64,000 nucleotides of DNA, from contig MU603987.1 in the NCBI GenBank assembly GCA_025201845.1, positions 36,656 through 100,655 of the forward strand. The letters run 5' to 3'. This DNA comes from Martensiomyces pterosporus. Lineage: Eukaryota; Kickxellomycota; Kickxellomycetes; Kickxellales; Kickxellaceae. The notes beneath the pieces were generated by a model. It saw only the letters and a program-made list of their open reading frames with translations. It was not told the origin of the DNA and did not search any database. Both the position numbers and the translations under genes were made by a program. Below, piece after piece: positions 51,601-61,900 of this stretch (its first letter is position 1; each line of letters opens with the position of its first letter).

Positions 51601-53295
51601 AGCCAGAACAGGGTAATTGATAGATGCGGCGCCCTTGGCCTCTGCCGACTCTTCATCCTGTGCATCTACCGAGAAGGCGACCGACATTGGCTGCTTGCCG
51701 TACTGGTCGGTTTCCCTTATGATCTCGTCGAACAGCAGAGTTTCGGTTGGGTAGGGCGAGATCTCGCGCACCTGATCCGCCACCGTCGGGCGGCGCTTGT
51801 ACCGCTCGGCAATAGCCCCAACCACAAACTGCCTAGAATAAGTGCCCTCCTCCTTGTCGCTGACAAAATCCGCCTTCACTGATGTGGGCAGCACAGAATG
51901 AGTGCGTACGCCAACAAGGGACGCGAATCTGAGCAACGACTCGTCGCTCAGCTTCCCCAAATACCCTGTGAGAACGTCCGGCTCTCCAAGCTTGGCCACG
52001 CTCGAAACAGCCAAATCCTCCAGCTCTTTCGGGAACTCTTTGTATGCCATCGCCTGTAGCTCGACCAAGCGATTATAGTGAGCGTCCTTCGCTTCTGCCT
52101 CAGTCAGTGCCTGCCCCGTTACATCGTTAACCTGGAAATACACGGACTTGCGCAGCTGCACAACGAGTTCTCTGAATCTCTGTGCCTGGCGACTGTCCGA
52201 CTGGTCCTCCCTATACCACGACGACAGCTGGCAAAGGTCGATGACCTGGTGATCCACAACTAGGATGTTGACATACCGTCTGGTGGGCAGCTGCGACTCC
52301 AGGTCAACCAAAAGCTCGAGGAACTTTGCGCCGTACGCCAGACATCCCTTGTCGCTGGGCTTTGCCGAAAACACCGCAGCCAGGAAATCCTTGATGAACA
52401 GCGAGAGAAAGTCTCTTCCGTTCTGGAGCCTTTGTACTTCCTCTGCGTCATTCTTCTTTCCGGGCTTGAGCTTCTTGTTCAGGTGCTTCCAGAACTTGCG
52501 CAGCTGTGGGGTCCGCGCAAACTCAGCCTCCACCAGGGGCTCGCTGTCGACGTGGTGCCAGATAGACAACGAAACGAGCTTCATGCACGAATCGCGCACA
52601 AATGGCGTTTCCAGGCTGCTGAAGCAAGCAATCAGGAACTGGGTCAGGATCGATCTGGCCGATAGCTGATCTACACCGCCAACGAGCTCTGAATCACCGC
52701 CAGATTGTTTGAGGATCTTGTTGAGTGCCAGGTCGACGACACAGTCGAAAAACGCAGAGAACGAGTGCGCTGCCTTGGAATCGCTGCCACCCGTCTCCTC
52801 CTCAGAGGAAGCAAAGGATGCCCACAGAGTACTTGCCAGCTTCTCCTGGTGCTTTTCGTTGAGCATGACCAGCATCGAGATTACCTGCGTGTCGGATGCT
52901 GTGTCGGGCACAAAGTTTGCCCACAAATACCGTTCGAAGTACTGCAGCCTCTCCAAAGCCCGCAGACTTCCTCTGGAAAACCGCTTGCCGACAATGTGTG
53001 TTTTCATGAGCTCGTCGACAACCTCTGGCGACCACTTGACTTTGTTGCCTAGCCAGTACTTTTTCGCTACCACCTCAATTCTCTTCTCCTCCTCGTCTCT
53101 GTCCGAGTCGCCATCAGCGGGCGCCCTGTTCAAAGCGCTGCTGCTATTGTTGGGCTTGGCGCGCTTAGACCTCTGTGTGCTTTCTTCGCCTACCGTTGAG
53201 CGAGCCGGGACACGCTTGGTGCCCGCTGCTCTGCTGCTCTTTGCCTCTCCTCCTCGTGTGGCCTTGGCTCCACGAGCCCTGGTCTTTGGCGGCAT
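48610..53295 (-). CDS. AQR: Intron-binding protein aquarius, spliceosomal SF1 RNA helicase
   Basis: 1561 aa, single exon. A basic, low-complexity N-terminus (~1-55) is followed by the armadillo-like region (~85-480), beta-rich stalk and pointer domains, then the UPF1-like helicase core. Walker A GPPGTGKT lies near residue 958, EEAA (not DEAA, as in the family) in the MEEAAQVLDIETFIPL block, IGDHNQLPPV (motif III), QARARPEIASLYR, and STVDQYQGQQSDYVLLSLVRT plus LTVALSRARLGLYVFG (motifs V-VI). The tail is very acidic. Aquarius binds the intron upstream of the branch site in the activated spliceosome within the intron-binding complex; fission yeast has Cwf11. It sits 192 bases downstream of the Rsc9-like gene, same strand. 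Presence fits an intron-bearing genome. Confidence 0.96.
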   Translation of the reverse strand: MPPKTRARGAKATRGGEAKSSRAAGTKRVPARSTVGEESTQRSKRAKPNNSSSALNRAPADGDSDRDEEEKRIEVVAKKYWLGNKVKWSPEVVDELMKTHIVGKRFSRGSLRALERLQYFERYLWANFVPDTASDTQVISMLVMLNEKHQEKLASTLWASFASSEEETGGSDSKAAHSFSAFFDCVVDLALNKILKQSGGDSELVGGVDQLSARSILTQFLIACFSSLETPFVRDSCMKLVSLSIWHHVDSEPLVEAEFARTPQLRKFWKHLNKKLKPGKKNDAEEVQRLQNGRDFLSLFIKDFLAAVFSAKPSDKGCLAYGAKFLELLVDLESQLPTRRYVNILVVDHQVIDLCQLSSWYREDQSDSRQAQRFRELVVQLRKSVYFQVNDVTGQALTEAEAKDAHYNRLVELQAMAYKEFPKELEDLAVSSVAKLGEPDVLTGYLGKLSDESLLRFASLVGVRTHSVLPTSVKADFVSDKEEGTYSRQFVVGAIAERYKRRPTVADQVREISPYPTETLLFDEIIRETDQYGKQPMSVAFSVDAQDEESAEAKGAASINYPVLAVPKLNLQFLSLHDYLARNFDLFRLESAYEIREDVEDAVRRLQPRMTYDSSADATVAGGQGVDASTDVNNTHFSGWARMAVPIHSFGVVDVQRPRIGETAPSRVRADVSIDLGNHVESIRQEWATEVRPKDVLILIAVQATGHGDKGSAGGHLGIKHIRGGEVECKLDINGKPIDEFANRLNPQETRADREAASSSVCSFRLLLDPNQYYSDTSGEGEGQDDVYATFNVVMRRRPQENNFKAVLETVRDLMLAPQSLPSWLSSTFLGYGDPAAATALSQRPLLASSSSEEKEETTESVRVNFGDTFLSEEHLRESFSEYGEIAIDDEFAKPCIVEFPVGGDEEKSKTTIRVSSKPAVDMGPLELSKPRENAIRFTPAQVSAIHSASLPGLTLVVGPPGTGKTDVAVQIISNLYHAFPKQNILLITHSNQALNQLFEKIIALDIEPRHLLRLGHGEEELDAEERYSKAGRVESYLERRRELLDQVQTLAESMGVHGDFGYTCETARLFFVSHVRVRWELYRRRITGGTGPSAASPDDVVGEFPFAQFFAQALGRPLFDGAVEDVGRLVCAAEGCYRHIESIFDELGDIQPFELLRTNHERSNYLLTNQARIVAMTCTHAALKRRELIRLGFRYDNVVMEEAAQVLDIETFIPLALQPTTQGSGAGRRLKRVVMIGDHNQLPPVVKNSGLRAYANMEQSLFTRMVRLGVPYIELNKQARARPEIASLYRGRYQNLGDLEPQVTEGEFAQRNNSGFKSVFQFVDVADFQGKGETEPTKYYYQNLGEAEYVVAVYQYMRLLGYPAQSIAILTTYNGQRALIRDVLERRCGWLEHFGRPRAISTVDQYQGQQSDYVLLSLVRTRAVGHVRDLRRLTVALSRARLGLYVFGRRSVFETCFELQAPMRRLLENGDRLALCPEEQFGAGSSEDEDEDEELRKERAVWGVVEMGQIVFGMIEKYVEAHGTAPVAAPAAGNESGEDEDDDEEAEKEANGVLEGEEEG

Positions 53296-53487
53296 CCCTC
53301 ACCAATGTCTTTAATATGAGGTAGTATAGATTGATTGGCAGGAGCTGCGAACGAGAGATTTTTCGAGGAACAAACAATTAAAAAAAAACTGAGAAACTGC
53401 CAAACACAGGGCCAGGGGAGTTTCCCCCACTGCCAAACAAGTGCGAATTATGCCCCACAGCCCCGTGACCTATGCTGAAGGAGGCTT

Positions 53488-56148
53488 TTAAAGGACGTTT
53501 GGTTTGCTGATGACAGCCAGTAGCCGGGACGCGTACTGGGCAACAGGCGTGTTTTGTGCAGCAACAAAGGCAACGCGCTCGAGAACATCGTCGCCAGACC
53601 GCCAGACCCTCACCCGGTCCTGTTCTCCACGGCGACCCACGCGTCTATCAGCCCACCTCTGCAGCTGCTCAACGACGCCAATTCCCTGCAGCACGAGCCG
53701 AAGCACCTGCTGCTGCGCTGCTTGGTCGCTTTGCGGCGACTCGCCACTGAACAGGGGCGAGATGAGGTTGAGAAGCTGTGACTTTTCATCACGCATTTTC
53801 TGGGCAAGTAAGAATAGGTCGGGGCTAGCCACCGCGCCACCATCTTTAGTGCTGCCCTTGTCATCTGCTGCCTCTTTGGCGCTGCCAGAGTCCGCTGGAC
53901 CGGCTTCTGCTTCTTTGTAGAATGGCCCGTGTACAAGGACATGTCTGGAAATCCAGTGCTCGACAGCCTTTGTGTCCGAAACTCCATTTCCAGGAATGCG
54001 GTTGCAGCTTTTCCACCGACATGCATCGGCACCCTTGACGTGATCTGAGACATGCGCTAGTGCTGCTTCCTCTGACTCGAACTTTGCGTCGCATCCTTGC
54101 CACAAGCAGCTATTGGGCTCCTCCTTTTTCGCACGCCCGTCAGTGCCATCCTCCTGCGACTTCTGCTGCTGCTGGGCGTTTGCAGCGGAACTGTTGGCAT
54201 CTACAGTGACAGCAGGAATCGGAATGATGTGCTGTGACTTGGGCCTCAAGTTAGTTGCAATCAGAGACTCTGCCGCCAACGCCTGGCCTCTCTGCTGGGG
54301 CTGTCCGCTGGTGCTCCGCATAGGTGCGTTGGGGAACACGGCAGCAATGACACGGACCATCTCCGTCAGGTTCAGTGCACGTCCAATTCGCGGCACGGTC
54401 TGCCCGTGCTTGGCAATCATGTACCTGCGGAACACGTCGATCAGGCGGACAACAAGCGGTGGGTTAGGCTGCTGTGGTGCCTGATTTGGAGGCACGAACT
54501 CGTAGTTGAGGAGAGCCCATGTGCATGCCTCGCGCAGCTCGGGCTCCGTTGGTGGCCTGTTCGCTGCCTGCTGCTGCTGCTGCTGCTGCTGAGACGCTGC
54601 TGATGACGGGTGTGAGGGCGTCGATGGACCGCTGGCATGGCTCTGATGGCCGCTATTATTTGTTGCGCCGTCTTTATTCCCCACAGAAGTACTCTGCTTA
54701 TGTGGCGGCGCCGGTGCTGGCAATTGCTGTGGCGGGCAAGCAGCCGATAGCCACTGCTGTGACACCAGAGCAACCAGCGCAGTCAATCCATCGGGTAGCA
54801 TACTGGGCTCAGACTCCGACACTGCATCCGCACCCATGCTGCTGGAAGTCCTTGACAGCGGCCGAAACCCAAAGATCGGTGTCTGCGCCCCAGAATCCCC
54901 ACCCGACGGCGGCTCCGATACCTCAAATCCGCCTCTCAGTCGCTTCCTCCGCTTCCATGCACCAGCAGCAACGCTGCTGCTGATATTTGCGCTTTTCACC
55001 GCAAATGCCTCCAGTTCTTCGTCCAGCGCATTCGCCATGGACTCTAGACGCACTGTATTCAGCAGGAGCTCAAAGCATGCGCTGACAATCTCCACATCAG
55101 GTGCCAGGAGCAGCTCCGACAGCCTGGCATTGACAAGCTCGCCCACGCACTCCTGCGTGGCATTGACATGTCTCTTGGGCACCGGCAGATCGAGGATCTC
55201 ACGTGCCAGCTGCGGGTGCCACGAAACCGACTGCACCAGCAGCCTCAGTGCGCCCAGCACCAGTGGACGCTCACGAGACTCACACAGCAAATACACCAGC
55301 TCTTCCCACAGACAGGTCTCCACGAGTGCCAGCGGGTCCAGCATTGCGGATTCACGCGAACCTAAGACGGGCCATACGCGAATCGGCGGGCTGTCGAAGG
55401 GTGGCTGCGGCGTAAGCGGCAAGATAATGTCTAGGAGGTCAAGCAGGTTGGCCTTGACATCCGTATGGCCTGAGCTGTCGCTGTGGAATGCCCGCAGCCA
55501 CTGCGTCGCCTCGATTGTAATCCGCGGGTCCTGGCCCATCACTAGCGCGTTATCGCCGATCTGCGCAATATTGAACAGCGCCGTAGCCAGCAACCCCGCT
55601 CGCTCGCTTGCTCTCTCCACAACCATCTCATGGCCCGAGCCACCCAGAATGGTAGCTTTGACATTGTGCGCAATGGCTTTGCACGTCCCTTCGGCGCCTG
55701 ACCTGCTGCTGCCACCACTACTTGTACAGCGCGTGAGCTCCCTGCGCGACTGCTCCAATACGCCTAAGATGGACTCGACTAGGAATGGGGCGTGCTGCAC
55801 GAGCGACCATGACTCGGGTGCCTGGTGTGTGGCAGGCACCAAGCGTATGCAGGCCCAGTCGATTTCATTCTCGAGATTGGATTTCAGAGCCAATGCGAAG
55901 CGGTTAAAGGGTCCGCCGAACAGGTAGCTGAAAGATTCTTCGGTGATGTAATTGGGCTTTTCCGAATTGGTGCCGGTGGCAGAAGCCGACGCGTTTCCTG
56001 GCTTGGTGGTTTTTGCTTGTGTTGTGAATGTGGAGCTGGGCGTGCCACGCGAGGGTGTTGGCTGCTGGTGCTGGAATGTCTGCTTATGCGCGGTGTCGTG
56101 GATTGACGCCAGCCGCCTCTTGAGCGTGGCTGCTGGGCTCGGGTACAT
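53488..56148 (-). CDS. RSC9: RSC chromatin-remodelling complex subunit Rsc9-like (ARID2/BAF200 group)
   Basis: 886 aa, single exon. The N-terminal ~75 residues are Thr/Ser/Pro-rich. An armadillo-like helical region (~75-390) starts ESFSYLFGGPFNRFALALKS and holds NEIDWACIRL, typical of Rsc9. After a Gln/Ser/Pro linker comes an RFX-like segment (EACTWALLNYEFVPP to DVFRRYMIAKHG, ~535-600). Then two C2H2-type fingers: CLWQGCDAKFESEEAALAHVSDHV and CRWKSCNRIPG ending HWISRHVLVH (~690-760). The C-terminus is helical. Rsc9 is a core subunit of RSC/PBAF SWI/SNF complexes, which slide and eject promoter nucleosomes. An N-terminal ARID domain, found in animal ARID2, is not visible. Lies between fungalysin and aquarius, all on the minus strand. 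Confidence 0.88.
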   Translation of the reverse strand: MYPSPAATLKRRLASIHDTAHKQTFQHQQPTPSRGTPSSTFTTQAKTTKPGNASASATGTNSEKPNYITEESFSYLFGGPFNRFALALKSNLENEIDWACIRLVPATHQAPESWSLVQHAPFLVESILGVLEQSRRELTRCTSSGGSSRSGAEGTCKAIAHNVKATILGGSGHEMVVERASERAGLLATALFNIAQIGDNALVMGQDPRITIEATQWLRAFHSDSSGHTDVKANLLDLLDIILPLTPQPPFDSPPIRVWPVLGSRESAMLDPLALVETCLWEELVYLLCESRERPLVLGALRLLVQSVSWHPQLAREILDLPVPKRHVNATQECVGELVNARLSELLLAPDVEIVSACFELLLNTVRLESMANALDEELEAFAVKSANISSSVAAGAWKRRKRLRGGFEVSEPPSGGDSGAQTPIFGFRPLSRTSSSMGADAVSESEPSMLPDGLTALVALVSQQWLSAACPPQQLPAPAPPHKQSTSVGNKDGATNNSGHQSHASGPSTPSHPSSAASQQQQQQQQAANRPPTEPELREACTWALLNYEFVPPNQAPQQPNPPLVVRLIDVFRRYMIAKHGQTVPRIGRALNLTEMVRVIAAVFPNAPMRSTSGQPQQRGQALAAESLIATNLRPKSQHIIPIPAVTVDANSSAANAQQQQKSQEDGTDGRAKKEEPNSCLWQGCDAKFESEEAALAHVSDHVKGADACRWKSCNRIPGNGVSDTKAVEHWISRHVLVHGPFYKEAEAGPADSGSAKEAADDKGSTKDGGAVASPDLFLLAQKMRDEKSQLLNLISPLFSGESPQSDQAAQQQVLRLVLQGIGVVEQLQRWADRRVGRRGEQDRVRVWRSGDDVLERVAFVAAQNTPVAQYASRLLAVISKPNVL
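54568..54600 (-). repeat. CAG repeat encoding poly-Gln in the Rsc9-like gene
   Basis: Near-pure CAG codons in the linker before the RFX-like segment. Confidence 0.9.
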
Positions 56149-56350
56149 TCTCTTGATCGCTATTTAAAAGAAGTGGAGGCTATGGAGCGTGGAGGTATAG
56201 AGAAGCGGCAAATGGCAGCCGAACAGCAAAGAGAAAGAAAAGCTATTCTGATTTGCAAAGAGAGGGACAGCCGCGCTCTCAAAAGCCACGCACAAAAAAA
56301 AAATGCGTGCAAGCAGCAAAGCCCTTTTATTTATTTACTTCTTTTTCTCG

Positions 56351-58282
56351 CTAGCAGCCAGCGGGAAGCGTGTGGTCGTTGGCCTTGCCACTGCGCGCAC
56401 CGACACCCAAGCCACGCTTTGCGAACGCCCGCCAGATGAGACAGGCGTGCTTGCCCTGTGTGCGATTCTTCTCTGCCTGGACCAGGGCGTCCCTACTGCT
56501 CAGGAATGTCGGGTTGCACGGCTGCAGCCTGAAGCTGTCGATAAGCAGCTGGAGGAACAGCGCATTCCCGCTTTCCAAGTCGTGCTTGAAAATGTCGCTG
56601 GAGAGCCCCAAGGCATCGATGAAGTTCCACATCGCTTCGTATAGCATCGTCGCCCACACAGTGCCTATATCGTGCGGATCCTGGTATTCTTGCAAATCCG
56701 AGTACATTGTCGGGTTTGTCGTTGTGTTGGTTGAGTACGCGTACTTGCGAATGCCGCTTGCTGTCACATAGTCGCCCATCATCATATCGGTCGCTCTTGA
56801 CTGGCCGCCTGTTGTGCGCAGAATGACAGCCACGGCATCCGACCACCCTTCAGATAACCCGCTGGCCTCGCGGGTGTTCAAGCAGTTCGATGAGCTAGGT
56901 CCGCCTGTCAGCCGCGCACTGATGCCGTGCGTAAACTCGTGTGCCACCAGGTCGGCTTCCAGGTCGGCATCGCGACGCGGCGATGTCTCTGTCCACAGAC
57001 TAATCCGCATGACTGGCTGCTGTCCATCTGGCGGTGTGGCGAAGCTCGAGTTGTCAGTGCTGCTGGCGTCCTGCGCCATGGCTATCACGGAGTCGTTGCC
57101 CTTCCCTTGCCCGCTAAAATTGGTGTCTTGGAAGTTGCCCGCCGCCTCATCGAATCCATAAATGTACGCTAGGTCGTGCATCAAGTTCACCATGTAAAAC
57201 AGCTGGGTGACCGAGGCATCCGAATACGTTCCTGGCTCTTTGCTCAAGTCTATGGGGTAGTCAAAGACGCCTGGCGCAGACTGCTCTGTCCTTGTAAGCA
57301 TTCTCACGTCGTCAAACCCTGACGGATTGTACTGTGCCCAGACGTTGTTGCCCATGGTTGTGTTTGTGTAGACCCAGCCCCTGGGGCTTGCCTTTTGGTC
57401 TGCTGGATTCACAACCACCGTCCGGCTGCCCTCCTTGGGCGAGTTGACTGTATATGGGTATACGCGGAACGCCTCGGAATGCGAGTACCAGTCGTTGAGC
57501 ATCAGCATCTTGCCCGTGACTTTGCTGACACATGCACTCCACCAGTGGCTTGTCTGCTGCATCTCGATGTGCCAAGCGGGCTCCAAGCCATTGTGCTCAT
57601 TATGAACAAGCACTTGTCTAAGTTTAGCATTTTTGCGGACTGCTGCCCGCTTTGGCAAGTTTGCAACTTCGTACTCCGTGTCGTTGCGCGCATCGCCGCT
57701 TTGGGCTACCGCCGCATTGAGCATGCCGAGTTCCTCGGCAGACAGGGGATCAGCACCGGTGTGAATAAGCAGCAGGTTGATGGCGTCTAATGCAGAAATG
57801 CTGCTGCTTCTGTTCAGGCCTCGGCTGTGCTGGTGGCGGTATGCCGAGACCACGGTGGTGTTGGCCATTGTGTTCCCTGATGAAATGATGGCTCCGTGCC
57901 GGTCAATGTTGGCATTTGCTACGCCGTTCACTACTTCAACGCCATCGACGTACTGGCGCAAGTAGATGTGCGTAACATCGGCGCCATATGTGATGCCTGT
58001 GTCAGCGATCTGAAGCGAGTCTGGCGGTGCATCGTAGGTGTCCCTCATGTGATTTATCGCTGCGCTGATGGACTCGCCAAGAGCATGCGGTGCCTGTGAG
58101 GAACGGGAGCAGCGCTCGGATCTTCTCACTGATTTCTGGGTTTGCTTGTTGAATGTGCGGAGCACCCCTGCTTGCGCTGTCTGCGGGCAGATCTTCGCCA
58201 AGTGGCTGTGCCCTGATCTGGCGGAACCTGCGCCAGCTAGCGCAATGAGAATGGGCGAAAATATCAGCCTGGAGATACGCAT
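56351..58282 (-). CDS. MEP: Fungalysin, extracellular zinc metalloprotease (peptidase family M36)
   Basis: 643 aa, single exon. Residues 1-22 are a signal peptide. The FTP inhibitory propeptide (~60-250; YLRQYVDGVEVVNGVANANID) is followed by the catalytic domain. The zinc site HEFTH is at 448-452 and the third ligand lies in the downstream EASGLSEGWSD segment (~472-482). Length and order match secreted fungalysins, made as zymogens that cleave their own propeptide and digest extracellular proteins. Secreted proteases of this family serve nutrition, and in some fungi host or prey degradation; the role here is unknown. A TTTAAATA box lies ~140 bases upstream. All zinc residues are intact. Confidence 0.97.
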   Translation of the reverse strand: MRISRLIFSPILIALAGAGSARSGHSHLAKICPQTAQAGVLRTFNKQTQKSVRRSERCSRSSQAPHALGESISAAINHMRDTYDAPPDSLQIADTGITYGADVTHIYLRQYVDGVEVVNGVANANIDRHGAIISSGNTMANTTVVSAYRHQHSRGLNRSSSISALDAINLLLIHTGADPLSAEELGMLNAAVAQSGDARNDTEYEVANLPKRAAVRKNAKLRQVLVHNEHNGLEPAWHIEMQQTSHWWSACVSKVTGKMLMLNDWYSHSEAFRVYPYTVNSPKEGSRTVVVNPADQKASPRGWVYTNTTMGNNVWAQYNPSGFDDVRMLTRTEQSAPGVFDYPIDLSKEPGTYSDASVTQLFYMVNLMHDLAYIYGFDEAAGNFQDTNFSGQGKGNDSVIAMAQDASSTDNSSFATPPDGQQPVMRISLWTETSPRRDADLEADLVAHEFTHGISARLTGGPSSSNCLNTREASGLSEGWSDAVAVILRTTGGQSRATDMMMGDYVTASGIRKYAYSTNTTTNPTMYSDLQEYQDPHDIGTVWATMLYEAMWNFIDALGLSSDIFKHDLESGNALFLQLLIDSFRLQPCNPTFLSSRDALVQAEKNRTQGKHACLIWRAFAKRGLGVGARSGKANDHTLPAGC

Positions 58283-58954
58283 GCTTCGTTGACGTCTAGA
58301 GTAGGCTGTGCGAGAATGAAAAGAGAGCGGTGAGTTGTGCGCCGTAGAGGGAAGGGGAAGAGGGAAAGGGCGTGTATCGTGTGTTTGCTGGGCCAGGCTG
58401 AGGAAGGGAGCATGCCAAGCTATTTAAAGGCAAATTTGGGCTGCGCATAAACGCCGGCTCGGGCGAAGGGTGGCTGTGTGTCAATGACCGCCTTTCATGC
58501 TTTGTTTTTGAAATGATGCGTTTTTACAGTCTAGCGCCAAGTCATTGCCGCTCGATTTTTCTTTATTAAACAACTGTCATCCAGGTTGCATGTGTCTAAA
58601 CGCCCCCATTCATTTTTAATGGCCATATGCATGCGTCATGTAGCGTGATGGAGACGTGGTTTTCCACATAATTTTTAATATCGTTCAACCAGCAGGGGCA
58701 TTGCCGTGATACAATGAGCAGACGTATATTAAACCGTGTATATTGGCTAGCGCTATGGTGTGTTGCGTGACGGAGATATGTAGTCACATGCAACCTGGCT
58801 AGTGCTGATTGGTAATCTTGATCAAGAAATCTCTTGCTGTACACGCCTCAAAGGAGACCCCTGTTGTTTACCTTTAGAGGCTGCTTCCCCCTTGCCAGCA
58901 CTCCTGGCCAAGCTCTAGGTAGCCCTCTCTGTCCACTTATTTTTGCCACCTGCG
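58283..58954. other. Divergent promoter region, fungalysin and FANCJ-like helicase
   Basis: 672 bases, with a TTTAAATA element (58428-58421, minus) for fungalysin. No gene seen. Confidence 0.6.
58421..58428 (-). promoter_or_regulatory. TATA-like box (TTTAAATA) of the fungalysin gene
   Basis: Minus strand, about 140 bases before the fungalysin ATG. Confidence 0.45.
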
Positions 58955-61900
58955 ATGGCAACCAACGGGAATTCATCGCCAGAGCAGTACGCTGATTTGC
59001 TTCAAGAATTTCAAGAAGAGCCAGCGTTGTGCAGCCCGCTTAAGCGCAAAAGGAGCAGCAGCCCACCACCACACGACAGCTCAGACTACAGCTCAGACTA
59101 CAGCTCAGACTACAGCTTAGACTGCAGCAGCGACAGCGATAGCGAATTCGAAATGGGTACAGCGATCCAGCATCAGCACCAGCACAGTAGCATCAACGAT
59201 TCCACCGCTAGTAAACAGGCGGATCATGCTCCGTCGATACGTATCGATGAGAAGGCGGTGCAGGAGAACTTTTATATCGCCGGAGTCCAGGTCAAGTTCC
59301 CGTTCAAGCCATACCCATCGCAGCTTGGCATGATGAGCCATATGATCCGCGCGCTATCGAGATCCCAGAATACGATGATCGAAAGCCCGACAGGATCGGG
59401 CAAGTCATTGGCCCTGCTGTGTGCGGCCTTGGCGTGGAAAAGCTCGTATGCAAAGAAGCGGAAGGAGACTATGGCAAATGTGGACCAGATCGTTAAGAGA
59501 TTTGCGCAGTCCAACACTTTGCCTACTTTTGACGATGCCCTGTCGCCGCCACCAACACCTCATGCGGATGACACAAAGGGCATGGATCACAACGACAGCG
59601 AGAAAAAGCCGACAGAGACCAAACCAGACCAAGCAGCATCCGAATCCGCCTCTGCTTCGACAGAGTCACTCACAGCGACCCAGACAGTAGTCGTAAAGAC
59701 TGAAGAGAGCGCCGCTAGTGGTGAAGATAGCGACGCCGATGACTTTATGCCGTCGAGTGCTCAGGAGACCAAGCAGCAGCAGATGAAGAAGATGAAGAAC
59801 GACGCACACAAAGAGCTGCAAGGTACACCACCATCTACAGATAAAGCAAAGTTTACAGGCCCGGAAGTTGCGCCTGTCTCGCCAGAGATAATGTTAACAA
59901 GGGCCTTGGCACGACTGCCTGAAACAGTGTCCTTCATTTTGAACATGGCCCAGACAAAGGTTCCCACAGGACTCACCGACAAGGATATTGACGCCTTAGA
60001 GGAGTTTAGGAAGGACGACTTCAGGCATTCGCCTAAGATATACTTTGGCTCGCGCACACACAAGCAAGTATCGCAGCTAGTCGACGAGCTGCGCAAGAAG
60101 ACCGCGTATCGCCCACGCACTGCAGTGTTGGGCAGCCGTGCTCAAACATGCATTAATCAGAAGGCGCTGAAATCCGCATCTGTTGACGATGTGTGCAGAG
60201 GTCTAGTGGACAGCCATATGTGTTATCCGCGTACAAACGTCCATCTGCTGCATGGATGCGAGGATCTATTGCCAGACAACAAATTTGAGATCTGGGATCT
60301 CGAAGACCTGGTCACCGTGGGCAAAGAGTTGCGTGCATGCCCGTATTTTGCGTCGCGCGAGATGTCGGAGAATGCCGATATCGTCTTTTGCCCGTACAAC
60401 TACATCCTCGATCCTGGGGTGAGGGGACCAGCGAATATCGAGCTCGCTAACAGCGTTGTGATCTTGGACGAAGCGCACAATGTCGAAACCGCTGCGAGAG
60501 AAGCCGGATCGATGGAAATCACCGATATTCAGCTAAACGCGCTCGCTGAAGAATGCCGGTTGTTTATTAAAAGATGTCTCCTAGTCGAAGAGCACAAGCT
60601 AATCAAAACGCTGGCCGACACGCTTATTGGTTGGCTGCAATCGGAGGATAACATATATGAGTACCAGGACTTTGAGGCTCGGACTGCCGTGTGGCCCAAC
60701 AAGCACACATCCACAGACGAGATTTTGAGGCAGGTGTGGCTGACACGTGAAACCTGCTTGGGACTCGAGATCGCATACAAAAAGATCGAGGATTATATCA
60801 AGAAGGTGCGCGCAGCTAAGGAAAGACGCAAGCAACAAGAAGAGTCGGGCATGGCTGAAAAGAAAAAAGAGGACGAGGACGAGGACGAGGACGAGGAGGA
60901 TGAGGAGGACGAGGAGGAGGATGAGGAGGACGAGGAGGAGGATGAGGAGGACGAGGAGGAGGACGAGAAAAAGAAAAAGAAAAAGAAAAAGAAAGAGGAC
61001 GACAGCCCACGAATCGAGTACCTTTCTAATAGATCGCTTCGGCTGATTAGTGGGCTCTTGCGTGTGCTCAAGTACATTGCACCCACCAGTCCGTTCCACG
61101 ACGACTACCGCGTAGCAATCATTCGCAAACCCAACCCAGAGCTCTTTTCGAACGGCAACAGGGGCAGCCGCCAAAGAAACAGGAAGTCAGCTGCATCTGT
61201 GGCTCAGCTGCCGCCCATCATCAACGTTCTGGCGTTCTGGGCACTCAACCCCGGCGTTGTCTTCTCGGAGATAGCACGGCTGACCCGATCAATTGTCTTG
61301 ACTAGTGGTACTCTATCACCACTGGACAGCTACGCCTCAGAGCTACAGGCAGAGTTCTCTAGTACCTTGGAAGCGAATCATGTCATTGATCCGCAGCGGT
61401 TTTGGGCCGGATCCATCGCGTGTGGCCCCCAAGGTGAGGTGCTTGAAGGCAAGTACAAGAACACGGAGATGCTCTCGTTCCAGGACGATGTCGGGAGTGC
61501 TATTGGTTCCATTTCAGCGAAAAGCCCCGATGGCATGCTGGTGTTTGTGCCCTCTTACTCGCTCTTGTACAAACTACTGATGCGGTGGGAGACTACGGGC
61601 CAGCGTGCCGAAATCGAAGTGAACAAGGATATCTATATCGAGCCGCAAGGTGGATCAAAGGACGATTTTGAAAAAATGCTGGCTAGCTACAGGGACTGTC
61701 TTGTCAAGCGCAGGCAGGGCGGCAGCCCAGCAACCAGGGGGGCGATCATGTTTGCCGTGTACAGAGGCAAGGTGTCCGAGGGCATCGACTTCACTGACTA
61801 CCTTTGCCGCACGGTTGTCAATATCGGGATTCCCTATCCGGCGTTCAAGGATGTCAAGGTCATGCTGAAACGCGACTATAACGATACGCACTCCACGACT

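Noticed and set aside
54836..55927. 363-codon plus-strand frame over the Rsc9-like gene
   Set aside because: Antisense shadow; Ser/Arg/Thr-rich with no motif.
58943..58954. Upstream extension of the FANCJ-like gene
   Set aside because: The extra four codons begin with TTG; the ATG at 58955 is the first real start.
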